A stretch of 64,000 bases of DNA from Cristatella mucedo (lineage: Eukaryota > Bryozoa > Phylactolaemata > Cristatellidae). This document shows positions 1 to 10,900 of this stretch, piece after piece. The notes under the pieces are model-generated. The model had not been told where the DNA came from, did not search any database, and saw only the letters and a list, made by a program, of their open reading frames with translations. A program made the translations under genes and the position numbers. The DNA is taken from the NCBI GenBank assembly GCA_009760855.2, contig WPIO01000043.1, positions 312,001-376,000 of the forward strand, given 5' to 3'. Each line of letters starts with the position of its first letter. Positions within the stretch are counted from its first letter, which is position 1.

Positions 1-1209
1 GCTGCGAGTTTTGTGCAAACGTTTAAGTGATCGTAAACATATACCACCCGAATGGTTGGGGAGCAACATAAACCTGCAGAGCGATTCATTGGTGCGTAAA
101 CTAAGAAACCGATTAGATCTAATTCGACCACCGCCAGCTCTACTGATGGAGCCTACCATTCTTTGAGAGCAGGCAGCATACTGCAAAGGGATTTGATGTC
201 GTACAAAGACTTCCGGACGTCATCTAAAACATGATCGCCTGGCACAGTGGTGGCCAGGAGTGGGTGCTGTCTGTATGCCATGCAAACAGGAGCTGACGTT
301 ACAGTACGCCATTCAGATCGTCTTCGAAAGAGAACTGTAACGCCATACACAAATCATATGCCTGGAAACAGTTTATTTACAAGCACTAAATATTAAGAAT
401 CGGCTGTTCTAGCCAGGCCAACAATTAGTATGCCATCAGGTGTGCTTACACCACCTGAATCAGGTGCTGAAACGTCGGTGACCAAAATGACAGGATAAGG
501 CTCACCACTGAAGAACAGCTGCCGGATATCGAGTTTACTTCGAGAGTGAAAAGTTACCCAGCTTCGGTGACAGTGACCAGACATTCCGTGAGATCAAACA
601 AGGTCACACGGCCTGCTCAGTTTAAGAACTTGGTTTGATGTGACGCGCATTTTCGTAAGGAGAAATACGTTCGATTTTATAGCTAGTATGTTAAGTGTTA
701 CATATCTTTAACGTACCTATATGTAGCATCAATGCTTGCTTAGAGATTACACTGCCGGGCATTACTACCCCTGAACCGGGAAAGACACATGCTGCAGGCT
801 AGCACCAGTCTTGCGTCATTTTGGAAGCACATTGCATAGACTGTTGATGCAATCCACTCGCAAACCCAAAACCGTCAAAATTAAACACCTGATAGGGCCC
901 AAATGAAGTACTGCGGGGCAGGGCGACAACTTTGGCTTGCACTAGAGAAGTGCACAGGGAACAGATGGCTGCGTGACTTCCAGTCGTCAGGGCCACCCTG
1001 CCCCAGCCATACTTGGGGACTATGATACATATTTTCTATGGGTAAGTGATGTTCGCGCCTGTTGCTTCAGCTAGTGTAAGTAGCACAGCAGCATCGTCAA
1101 CCCCCGCCTGCATTAGGTGGTTGGGCAATTTACTCGAGGCTTCGTCCGGCCCTTGATGTAAGGCTTTGTTCCACGAAAGCTGAGCTCCTAATCTTTGGCG
1201 GTCAGCCAT
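1..1209 (-). CDS. Multi-exon gene, unrecognised, 3' part outside window
   Basis: Five exons join on the minus strand with matching phases. They are 1209-1134 (starts ATGGCTGACC, ends phase 1), 941-889 (phase 1 to 0), 518-455 (phase 0 to 1), 334-157 (phase 1 to 2) and 73 to the left edge (phase 2, open to base 1). Introns are short, about 83 to 370 nt. The best exon is 334-157, with frame text such as PVCMAYRQHPLLATTVPGDH and LDDVRKSLYDIKSLCSMLPA. Across the 83-nt intron the split codon makes Trp and the frame stays open. The first exon and the acceptor of the third are the weakest calls: an acceptor at 507 also fits that exon. I do not recognise the family and assign no function. The visible part is about 148 residues. 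Confidence 0.5.
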
Positions 1210-2499
1210 ATCGTATATGCATGCAATGAAATAAAGAATCATAGTCTCGTTTGTCACTTAGGTCCGCGCCATTAGAACGCCGGAGCCATGGTTATACCAA
1301 ACCGTCTGTCTCAATCATATCGTTTAAATACATCTCTTGCAAATTAAGTTCTTTCAAGACCGCTACTTTAGTTGTTATGTTTTCAATGCCTGGAATTCGC
1401 TTCCTAATTTCATCGGGACATTTCCCATCCGACTTGGCAAGATTTAAAACAGTGTAAATCTATAGGTTTGTGGCAGAATTTGGTGGGTCAATGTGATTTG
1501 TCCAGTACCTGATTATGATTGATGACACGGCGCATGCGGCAGCTAGCCAGATTTCTATTTTGATACGGTGCATGTCACCATAGTCATGTATCGCTTGTTG
1601 ACATTGTCATTTTACCGCAAACCGTTCGATAGTGCTTCCGTTGTTGCAAATTTAAGTTGCCTTTTAAGAAAAAGAGTTCTCTTAGGATGCAATGAAATTA
1701 TTTTTATATGATTAATATTATTAATAAAAATACGAATCGATGACCTTTTTTGAAAGATGAGTCGAGGAAATGCTTCGGTCTTTAAGGATGTAAATGTAAC
1801 TAGGAGCACGTGCTTGCTACCGAAACTCAGCGAATCTGCAGATGAAATACCAGTAGTCAGTACATCTATATTAATCTTAATTAAAAATATGCAGTTTACA
1901 TCACAAAAGCAGAAGATTAACATGACAGGTGACTTCTTGAAAAATGCACGGATATCTGAACAATAAGTCGGGTTTCCGGACGCCATTTTGAATATATACT
2001 GCCAGCGTGCGTTGTGGCTATTCCTCGAGCTCATCTCTACTGGTAGGAGCCATACGGTGCGCTTAAGATTTAAATTAGCGTTTAGAATCTAAAATTGCGT
2101 ACACGTTGTGTATGATTGATCGCATGCTCATGAGCGAAGTTAGCCTAACACCCTTTGGCTTCCACCGGTTCCTTTGTGTGCCGTACTGGCTTTTAATATT
2201 ACAAGCGCTAGGTGACTTAATACAATACGCGACTTATACACATGATCTACTGCAATGTAGTTATGTCCCACCGGGATTTTTACAGCAATGGTAGAATAAA
2301 GTTGCTTATAGCAGCTCAACTTAGGGCAGCATGTTTTGTTTGTGCTGAAATGCCTTAAGCCTTTTAATTAATATCCGGCAAGGATTTTCCTTGTTAGTGT
2401 CTTGTCAACTTTTGAGAATTCAACATGTATAATTGCATAAATAATGTAAAAATGTTAAGCAAGGTTGTTACTTCGGCGTAGAAATATTCGATGCACCTT
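1210..2499. other. Upstream region of the left-edge gene, no clear gene
   Basis: No repeat family or supported gene is seen. A minus-strand frame at 1612-2034 includes a well-placed ATGGCG near 1985, but its text looks random beyond about 18 codons and no good donor follows. It could be an upstream exon of the left-edge gene or chance. Confidence 0.3.
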
Positions 2500-3698
2500 T
2501 GAAACATGGACCATCTCAGAGCTCTGTGCTTGGTCCAGTTCTTATAACGTTTTATATTTTTCCTCTTGCCGATGTGACTGTCAACCGAACGCAATGTAGG
2601 CTTTGACTTACATGCAGAAAAACTCAGCTGTAAATATGCTTTGATCCCGCCCAGCCCTCCATCATGTCATATCCTCTGAGCTGTCTTGCTGCAACTATTG
2701 ATGACATCCGGCATGAATAGTAGTACATTTCCTGAAATTGCATGATTATAAAGCCGACTTAATAGTAATGGGCAAACAAACTGTGATTCCGAAACTGGAA
2801 AAGCTAACGTTCATTATCGGCTCTGCCAGTATATCTCCTGTAGAGTCTACACACAATCTAGATGTCATATTCAAAAGTGACCGTTTATTAGACGACCAAA
2901 TCAGCTCCAAAGTTAAGTTTTCCTACTGCTAGCTACTTGGCATTGCTACAATGCGGACTTTTTAAGACAGGGATGTTGCATTTAAGTTAGTTCATGCATT
3001 TGCGACATCCAGTCTTGACTTCTGTAACTCGCGGCTTGCTTGCCAATCAGCCTGCACAATCTGGCGCTTACGGCTAGTGCTAAACTCTGCAGCCAGGCAT
3101 GTCTGTCGTGTGTGTCGCAGTAGCCACTTCACACCAATTGTTGATGACCTGCAATGGCCACAAGTCAAGCACAGCATTGACTTCAAGGTTTTATTGCTCT
3201 CTTGTAGCTTCCTCCGTTCTTTGGCTCCTGCCTAACTATAAGATCTACTGCCCCACAAGCCTAAGGATAGCATCACCCTCTTTTCAGAATCTAATTGTTC
3301 ACCTATTAATCGTTCTAACCTAATAACCTTTGGAGAGTTTTCCTTTAGTTCGTATACCCTCAATGCCTGGAACTTACTCACGACTTATGTCACGACATGC
3401 CCTGACTTGATCGCTTTAAAAAGAAATTTAAAACGCACCTGTTCATCTTAGAATGTAGTAGGTCCGTTTGATTTGGCTTTTATATGGTTATGCATAATGG
3501 CATAGGGCATGTTGCAACTAACCTCACTAGCATCCTTGACCCTGTCAAGGTCACCATTAACCATGTTATTCTTGTTGTTTGTTGAGCATGCTACCACTTG
3601 CCATTCAATCGTGCTTTCTTTCCAGCAAATTAAAAGTACATAGAAAGAAATTGAGTTCTCTGAGGGTGCTTAACAAAAAGTGCTATTATTTTTTATTA
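2500..3698 (+). mobile_element. Family A CR1/L2-like LINE, decayed 3' half
   Basis: Homology begins in the reverse-transcriptase [10 protein letters not shown] region and runs through the C-terminal domain, with a short frame at 2738-2932 still readable as TFIIGSASISPVES. It ends in the family A 3' motif near 3650 and a degraded T/A-rich tail. Stops and frameshifts are frequent, so the copy is old. Confidence 0.8.
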
Positions 3699-4044
3699 CC
3701 GAAGAAAAGCCATGGTTATGCATGGCAATTATGTCAGAAAGAGGTGTGCATAAGCCGTGAAAAGAATGGGACAGATCGCAGAGCCCTGAGGTAACCCAGT
3801 CTTCAGAGGGTCATTAAATGATCTGCATTCATTCACACCAATGCTCAGGAGTCTTCTACCGAGATAGGACATGAGCCAATGCAGTGAAGTGCCACGGTCA
3901 CCCAGGAAAGAGGAGGCGATCAGAAGGACTTGGTGATCAATAGTTTCAGATTAAGCAAACCAAGCAGAGAGACTACCTAAGTCTGCATACCTATGCATGT
4001 TGTTATAAACCCGAAGCTATACTTAATCTTATGAGGGATTAGTT

Positions 4045-4231
4045 GGTAAGCCGTAATGGCTCACTAGGTAAGCGGTTGCTTTTCACGACCTAGGTAACTA
4101 GGTCGTGGATTTGAATCCTTTGGTTGGCGATCCTTTATCGCCACTGCAAGCGGTGGTGATAGTCGTAGAGACTCTGCTATCGCTATGCAAAAAGAGGCTG
4201 TTTAATCAGCTGGTTCTACATTTATTTATTT
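4045..4231 (+). mobile_element. SINE1 (tRNA-headed) with target-site duplication
   Basis: tRNA-like head with an A-box region TGGCTCACTAGGTAAG and a decayed B box (GGATTTGAATCC). The body contains CTGCAAGCGGTGGTGATAG and the end is an ATTT-repeat tail. ATTAGTT occurs on both sides (4038-4044 and 4232-4238), which fits a 7-bp target-site duplication. It is not a functional tRNA gene. Confidence 0.75.
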
Positions 4232-4240
4232 ATTAGTTCT

Positions 4241-4559
4241 AAAACCAGACTGGAACTTACTAGCAAGGTTTAAAGCTTCAATATGTGACTTAAGTTGATC
4301 GGCCATGACTAGCTAAAGTGTCTTTGATCGGAACGGTCAAAAAAACAATGGGCATAATTTGATCAAGTTCTCTTGGTGTATTGTTGCTCTCTGAAGAAAT
4401 AAAACCAGACTGGAACTTACTAGCAAGGTTTAAAGCTTCAATATGTGACTTAAGTTGATCGGCCATGACTAGCTAAAGTGTCTTTGATTGGAACGGTCAA
4501 AAAACAATGGGCATAATTTGATCAAGTTCTCTTGGTGTATTGTTGCTCTCTGAAGAAAT
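4241..4559. repeat. 160-bp direct tandem duplication
   Basis: Unit 1 (4241-4400) and unit 2 (4401-4559) are the same sequence apart from one C/T difference (4329 versus 4489) and one A in a homopolymer. Each unit is antisense family A LINE sequence, and the first begins two bases after the SINE1 duplication. Confidence 0.9.
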
Positions 4560-5114
4560 GCCCTGAATATAGCCACCTTTAAAGGTGCTGGGATATGGCC
4601 TGAGGCTAATGAGATATTGATGATGTTATTTCTGCATGGCAGCAGCAGATCTGTGCATCCTAGAAGCAGCACAGTGGCACAGTAATAAGGCCAAGGGGAC
4701 TTGTCGTCTTCATTTATTGGGATATGAACTTCAGGACGAGGTCACTAGTTACCTCCTTCAATGTCGCCCGTAAAAGTACTTGTTTCGATTACGGAACATT
4801 ACAGCTTTGCTGAAGGTACTGCACGGAGTTAAGGGAAAGAAAACCAGGGTGAGGGGGTAGCTGCCATTCTAAAAATTGAATCCTTGATGTTACATATTCT
4901 TTTGACCGAGAAGCTAGAAGCTGACAGAGAGGTGATGGGCTAGATCATCACAAGGATCACTAAGGCAAGGAGTTAATATAGAAACGGCTAAGCGATGGCA
5001 GATCTTCGCCATCGGTTATTTAATAGAAGCTAGGCTCGGTCTTTGCTAGGATTGATTGGTACGATTGAAAGTAGTCCTCGTATGCTAGCCGATATAAAGT
5101 CAGTCCTGATCTTA

Positions 5115-5191
5115 ATGATAATAATGATACTAATGCTCTTGATAAAGCGCCCTCAGAGAACTCAATCTCTTTCTAGGCGCTCTAAATTTTT
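5115..5191 (-). mobile_element. Family A tail-only insertion with 8-bp TSD
   Basis: Only the last ~75 bp of family A (hairpin and TTA tail, antisense) are present. The direct repeat TGATCTTA flanks it at 5107-5114 and 5192-5199. It sits inside older antisense family A sequence. Confidence 0.7.
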
Positions 5192-5350
5192 TGATCTTAT
5201 GTATACTTTTTCAAGCTCGAGCCTAATAGACTTTGCAATTTTTGTCTGTGGCAAATCATCGGCCGTCTTTGAGACGGCACACAGTGGGCTTAGTCAGAGG
5301 TGCAATCTCGTCGAGTATGTCAGCCAGCAGAGCCACACAGCAATCAATCA

Positions 5351-5745
5351 ATGAAGGATGATTTGTAATACGTTTAGTTTTAGCTTAAACTAAAATTGTT
5401 GTCAGAAGGACTGCCTTATACAATCTAGCATAGAGTCCCGTGCTTTTGGTTCTTTAAGCTAATGGCGTTCGAATTTCCCGAGTAGCTCATAAACTCATCT
5501 TGATGACCCAAGTGAGAGGATTATCAAGCATGAGGGATACTTTAACCAGTAAAAGATAACCATAATCACTTCCTAGAAACGGCTTAATCTTATAGTTGAT
5601 GCGACGCACGATGGGTATCCAGTTTTGGTCGAACCACTTTTAAGATATGTAACAGTAGAAAAGCTGTCGTCGGAGTAGCCTTTGTGCAACATAAAGTGAT
5701 GTCGTTACAGGAAAAATGTAGACAGTAGCTTAATGGCTACGCCGA
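5351..5745. other. No gene or recognised repeat
   Basis: AT-rich sequence between two LINE copies. I see no open frame with splice support and no clear match to the repeats elsewhere in the window. Confidence 0.4.
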
Positions 5746-7075
5746 GTTGCCTTAGCTCAGTTAGATCTGTCTGCTGCCTTCGACACCATTAATCACGAAG
5801 TTCTGCTTGAACGATTGAGAACAACGATCGGTCTGGCAGACGAAGCACTGGCGTGGTTTAAATCCTACTCGTCGGATCGTGTTCGATCCGTGTCGTGTAG
5901 GTGTCAGGTCTCAGACACGAGAAGGGTCAAGTATTGAGTCCCTCAAGGGTCTGTACTTGGTCCCTTGCTGTTCTCCATTTATACGCAACCTCTGGGAAAA
6001 GTGATTGAGGCCCGTGGAATAGGAAATCACTTCTATGCTGACGATACTCAGTTGTACTTGTCATTTAAACAGTCGGAATCTGCTGCAGCAACTGAGAAAC
6101 TGAATGCTTGCCTTGCCGATATTCGATCCAGGATGTCGGAAAACTTCCTGAAATTAAATGACGATAAAACCGAACTGCTTCTCATAGGACACCTTAAGCG
6201 TGTGGCTGGATTAAAAGGCTTTGCTGTTCTAATAGGTGATGCTATTTTGCGACCTTCACCACGTGCTCGTAATCTAGGTGTCGTGTTCGACAGCTGCCTT
6301 AATTTCAAAAGCTTCATTCAGAAGACTGCCTCTACAGCTAGCCATCACATCCGATCCTTATCCAAGATTAGAAGCTGTCTCCCACAGTGGCTTATAAAAA
6401 AGTTAACTAGCTCTTGAGTTCTGCCTCGGCTTGATTATTGTAATTCCCTTTTGGCTGGGCTACCAAAGAAAGCTATTATGCCACTACAGCGGACTATGAA
6501 TATGGCTGCAAGGCTGGTCTTCAAGTCCCAGTGGTTTGAGCACGTGTCACCTTTGCTGAAAGAGCTAGGATGGTTGCCGGTTGAGGAAAGGATACAGAGC
6601 AAAGTTCTTACTCTAACCCACAAGGCCCGCAACGGCTTGGCTCCTTCATATCTAGCTTAACTGCTGCATCAGTTTCAGCCTGTTCGCGCCCTCAGGTCCT
6701 GCGTGGACAATAAATTAGCTGTCCCATTCCTCCGCTTAAAGACAGTTGCCGACAGAAGCTTTAGCTCTGCATGTCCTAGACTGTGGAACTCGCTTCTACA
6801 ATTCTTACGCAACGACATCTACTCTCCAACTGCCGACTTTGGCACATCTTTTTCAGCGGTCCTGAACTGCTACTTCTTTGCTACTCACTACCTCAACTGC
6901 TCTCCTAACTCTGCTATGCTTCCCACTTTCTCTTTGTTGCGTGAGACGAAGTCTGTTGGCTACCGAATGCGTACCGAAAGCCGCTTAGGCTGTGAGTGGG
7001 CTATACAAAACTCTCCTGAGTAACACCCACATGGTCTTTATGACTTTGTGGAGTTACTGACGGAGATAAATTACA
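5746..7075 (+). mobile_element. Family B LINE, RT and C-terminal region, few breaks
   Basis: Reverse-transcriptase motif A (SAAFDTINHEVLLERL, about 5768-5815) and the catalytic FYADDTQLY (about 6031-6057) are readable. The C-terminal domain continues to the stop near 7023, then a short 3'UTR with CACATGGTCTTTATGACTTT. Stops near 5936, 6416 and 6658 and frame changes break the ORF. The tail at 7060-7075 keeps a trace of the TTACA repeat. CR1/L2 clade by motif, distinct from family A. Confidence 0.85.
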
Positions 7076-7867
7076 CGTAGATCCTACATATTCTAAGAGA
7101 CTTCTATGAAACAACTGAGTGATAACTGCATAATTAATTGAACTGTGAATGAGGAAGACATTAATCAGATAAACCACATATTTTCGGATAACACTCTTTA
7201 TTTTATCAATTTTTCTCAAAATTCAAGTCTTGCTCTTTTTTGGACTTTTTGCTCTAGCTTTGCATCTCGATCTTCCAGTGAAATATGGGTACCTAGTTCT
7301 TTTGAAGCTCGGTCCCCAAAGATCTGTCACTCGATGTCTTGATCTCAATGTCTGGTCACTCTCTCATTCATACATAGGATAATATAGTCCATCTTGAACT
7401 CATGCCATTTCAATATTTAATGCTTGCATTTTCTCATATTAATTAACTTTTTCGGGTCGACTGTAACAACAACTAGCGTGCATTTTATGAGCTATCGGTA
7501 TTCGTGCATCTACGACAAAATTCTTTTTTTTAGGAGAGCTGCTTAGAGCGTTCTTTGAACGGCTACATGATATCATGAAATACATGAAATCGATTGATAA
7601 ACCCATAGTAACTGATTTAACAACCTCATTTGCATCGCGGCAGAAGAGCCAATGGCTATCAGTACTGCTAGCACTTGGAAATGAACGATTGCACCTGTAG
7701 AATTCGTTCCCCCGATCTTGGTCGTGAACAAAATTAGTCCTAATTATCCAGCCAACTTTACCACTCGAGCCTATGTTTTTCATGCATTGAGCTGCTACGA
7801 TATGTGTTTTTTATCTACTAGTCTGTGCGAAGTCAACATTGCTAGCAATTTTTACTACGTTCCACAG
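7076..7867. other. Upstream region of the MBD gene
   Basis: No repeat family or gene is recognised. A minus frame at 7439-7783 (114 codons) has no supporting splice signals. The region lies directly 5' of the MBD start exon; a splice acceptor (TTCCACAG, 7860-7867) implies a non-coding exon further upstream. Confidence 0.4.
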
Positions 7868-7935
7868 GACCATGAGTGAAAACTTGCTGGGAAGCCCTAA
7901 GATTAATAAGCTCTGGTTAGAGCCTTTTAAAAGAG
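7868..7935 (+). other. MBD gene exon 1 (start codon)
   Basis: Acceptor TTCCACAG precedes GACC-ATG. The exon codes MSENLLGSPKINKLWLEPFK plus one Arg and ends GAG|GTAAGT, phase 1. It joins exon 2 to complete the Gly codon of the MBD Gly-Trp pair. Confidence 0.65.
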
Positions 7936-10900
7936 GTAAGTGTGCACCAGCTTGTTGAGCAGCTAATCTCCTTTGTTATCGCCCAGTTATAAAGTAAACC
8001 TCTTCTCTAGAAGTAAACACCTTTAACGTTTGACTTTCGCAATTAACAAATTTTTAATGGTAAGAGTACAACTATTATAGTGCCCTCAGAAAACCCAAAC
8101 TCCGTCTAGGCACTTGGCATTTGCTGCAAAAGAAGCTTTATTAAATGGTTTGTGATTGCATGCTCGGTGACGGCAAGCAGGCCATTATTAAAGGTGACAT
8201 GCACAGGATTAGCTTGGAAATATTGTTAGTGTTGGCATGCACAATATCAGCATGCATAAGCACACAAAGAATGAATCACATGGACCCACTAAATGCTGTA
8301 ATAAAAAGACTCGTCTTTAGCTTATTTTTAAATGTGCTAAAGCCAGGGGATGTCGCGACACCAGTCGGAAGTGAGTTCCAGGCTTTCGGGCGCACGACTA
8401 CATTCCGAAAAGAGGCTGGTGCGATGCTTAGATTGGTGAGTGAGTAGATCTGATAGGTAGGCTGCAGCGAACTCTTGTAATCTGTTAGCATTAGACAGTA
8501 TAACTGCATCAGTTTGATGAGATCTTCTGCTATTATTCCTAGAATAGACCTTGTTGCCTCGCAAGACTGCTGGTTCGCCTTTTGCATCCAGCAGAGATGC
8601 CGAAGCATGCTTGTTCTTCAGGCTGGGAACGCTTAGTGGTACTGCGAAACAGCAATCCACAAGCTATGATAGGTGATGCATATTACTACCCACCGACCAA
8701 AGAGAAGCTGGTAAGTATTGTTGCTCAGTGCACCTGTAAATGCTTTATTATCAATTTTACTCAACCAACAACCCAAGCAGTTCTAACCATTTCCTACGCT
8801 AATAATTGCTATCGTTGAAGTTTGGGCACAATCGCATATTTCTTAATTTCTATGCTTGCTGATGTGTTCCTATCCGCTTTTATCAGTCTTCTAAGTAATA
8901 GGTGTTAGTAACAAACCGCGTGTGTTATGCACAGAATGCTCCGAGAAATCCCAGCTAAATACGCATTATGTTAGACGCGTGTAAAATATTTGTAATACAT
9001 TTTTATAGACTTTCCTGAGAAATGTCGTTTGTAATAACTTTAAATAGGCAGTAAAGGAAGCCTGATCATATGGCTAGTCGGATTAAATGCATTGTCCACG
9101 TGAAAAAAATGACGCGTGTTGACATTTATAGAGTCAGCACTGAAATAAGACACCATTTTAAAATAAATAATACAAAGAAAACAATAAATAATAGCAATTA
9201 AAGGGGCAAACCATAAAGGCTACGAACATGCTTTAAGACAAAGGAGTGCCTATGGTGTGCTTTAAATGTCATCAAATCAGTGGAAGTTGTGATAATTATA
9301 TAACACCGAGAGCGTACGAACTGATCAAATTAGAATGTAAATAAAAAGAAGTAAGGTAAAAGTTGCATCAATTTATTCACTGAGGCTTTTTTACTTGTTT
9401 AAGAATTCATCTTAATTAAAAAATCCAAATTACGAATGTGTGATAGGGAGCCTGTGAATGGCGTATGTTAAATTAGTTTTGCTAGGTAAGACGACTTTAT
9501 AGAAATCTCAGCTCATTTTTTCCACAGTATAGAGTAATTCAGAGTAGTAGCAATGGGGGGATGGGGTAAAATGTCCCTGGGCGCCAAGGCCAAGAGGGAG
9601 GAAAAAAGGAAAATGAAGTGACCACATTTCGTTTAAACTTTTTCACGTCAGAACACCTATCTTGATTTTAAGTAAGTCCTGGTTTGAATGGACTTTACTA
9701 TTGACTTGACTGTTAAACTATGTTTACTTTAATTATTCTTAAAACCTTAGATATGCGTGCCCACAAATAGACCATTTGCTTGCTGTGAGTTATTACTGAA
9801 AGCAAATTGCTTATTTTCTTATGCAATTCACGACCTGCTAGCACATTTTAATATCAAGTTGTGGTTCAAAAGTTGGTGAAAAACGTTTTGGCATGCTTAA
9901 TATTGTGAACGTTGCTTGGTAGAGCTATCAGCCTTCATGTCAGTCTTATCATTTGACATTGACCAATCTAAACGATTATTAAGATTGTCTGATTTGTATA
10001 AGACTGATTTCTCTCACCGAAAGCTGACTGATTATATAATTATTTATCCGGTAGTAATATGAAAATTTTGTAAATTAAAAAATTTGATTCACACACATCC
10101 GTAGGCAAATTATAATTCACAATGCCGGCATCCTTTTTTAGCAGAAAATATAGTTTCGTGATTAAGTTGGTCTTTCATTTAGCTCTATGGGCATCCTGCA
10201 CACATGATAAGGAGACCAACCAGGTGATTCTTAGCAGGAGAGTCGCCTTGAGGTAGTACCTCTAGGCGCATCAGAGTTTTTTAGGTCCTTTGGAGGTCGA
10301 ATATGATGCAACTATACAAGTGACTCTTCTTTGGTCAAGCCTGTCTACTTGCTATGACTGGTTCCTAACTCTAGCCACATATTCGGGTAGTCAACAGTAT
10401 TTTATTAGTTTCTCTTCCTAGCCAAAGCTCTCGTAACTACTAAAGCTGCTGCTTAATTATTAAGCTGCTTTATTGAAGCACCAGTACGAGCTGGTTTGTC
10501 ATTTATACTTGGTTTTTTATATTATTATTTGATATTGTATATCTCTGTCCGTAACTCTACAAATACTTTGAGAGACCATTTGGGTGTTACGCACGAGAGT
10601 TTTGTGTATCACACTCACAGCCTAAGTGGCTTTCGGTAGGCATTCGGTAGCCAACAGACTTCATCTAAAGCAACGACGAGGAAGTGGGAAGCATAGTGGA
10701 GTCAGGAGAGTAGTTGGGGTAATAAAGAAAATCCTACCTGGTCAATACTAAAGCTTTGTGTCCTCATATAAAATGCAAATAATAGGCATTACGTTCAATT
10801 TGGGCAGCTGAAAAACTTATTTGCGATTTTGCAACTTGACGGTGGTTCCGATCTTTGTAGAATTTTCAGATGTATTGCAGATAAACCGCTTGATTGAATT

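Larger units (their letters stand above)
3705..5350 (-). mobile_element. Family A LINE, antisense, decayed, with nested insertions
   Basis: Antisense match to the RT and pre-RT linker of family A; compare the copy at 14400-17060. It is interrupted by a SINE1 (4045-4231), a 160-bp tandem duplication (4241-4559) and a 77-bp tail-only insertion (5115-5191). No intact frame remains. Confidence 0.7.

Noticed and set aside
1612-2034. 140-codon minus frame
   Set aside because: AT-rich, Ile/Phe/Lys-heavy text and no splice partners in phase; only the first ~18 codons after an internal ATG look plausible.
4060-4110. tRNA gene in the SINE1 head (also 61437, 15990)
   Set aside because: A and B boxes are present but the cloverleaf is not kept, and each is fused to a SINE body and tail.
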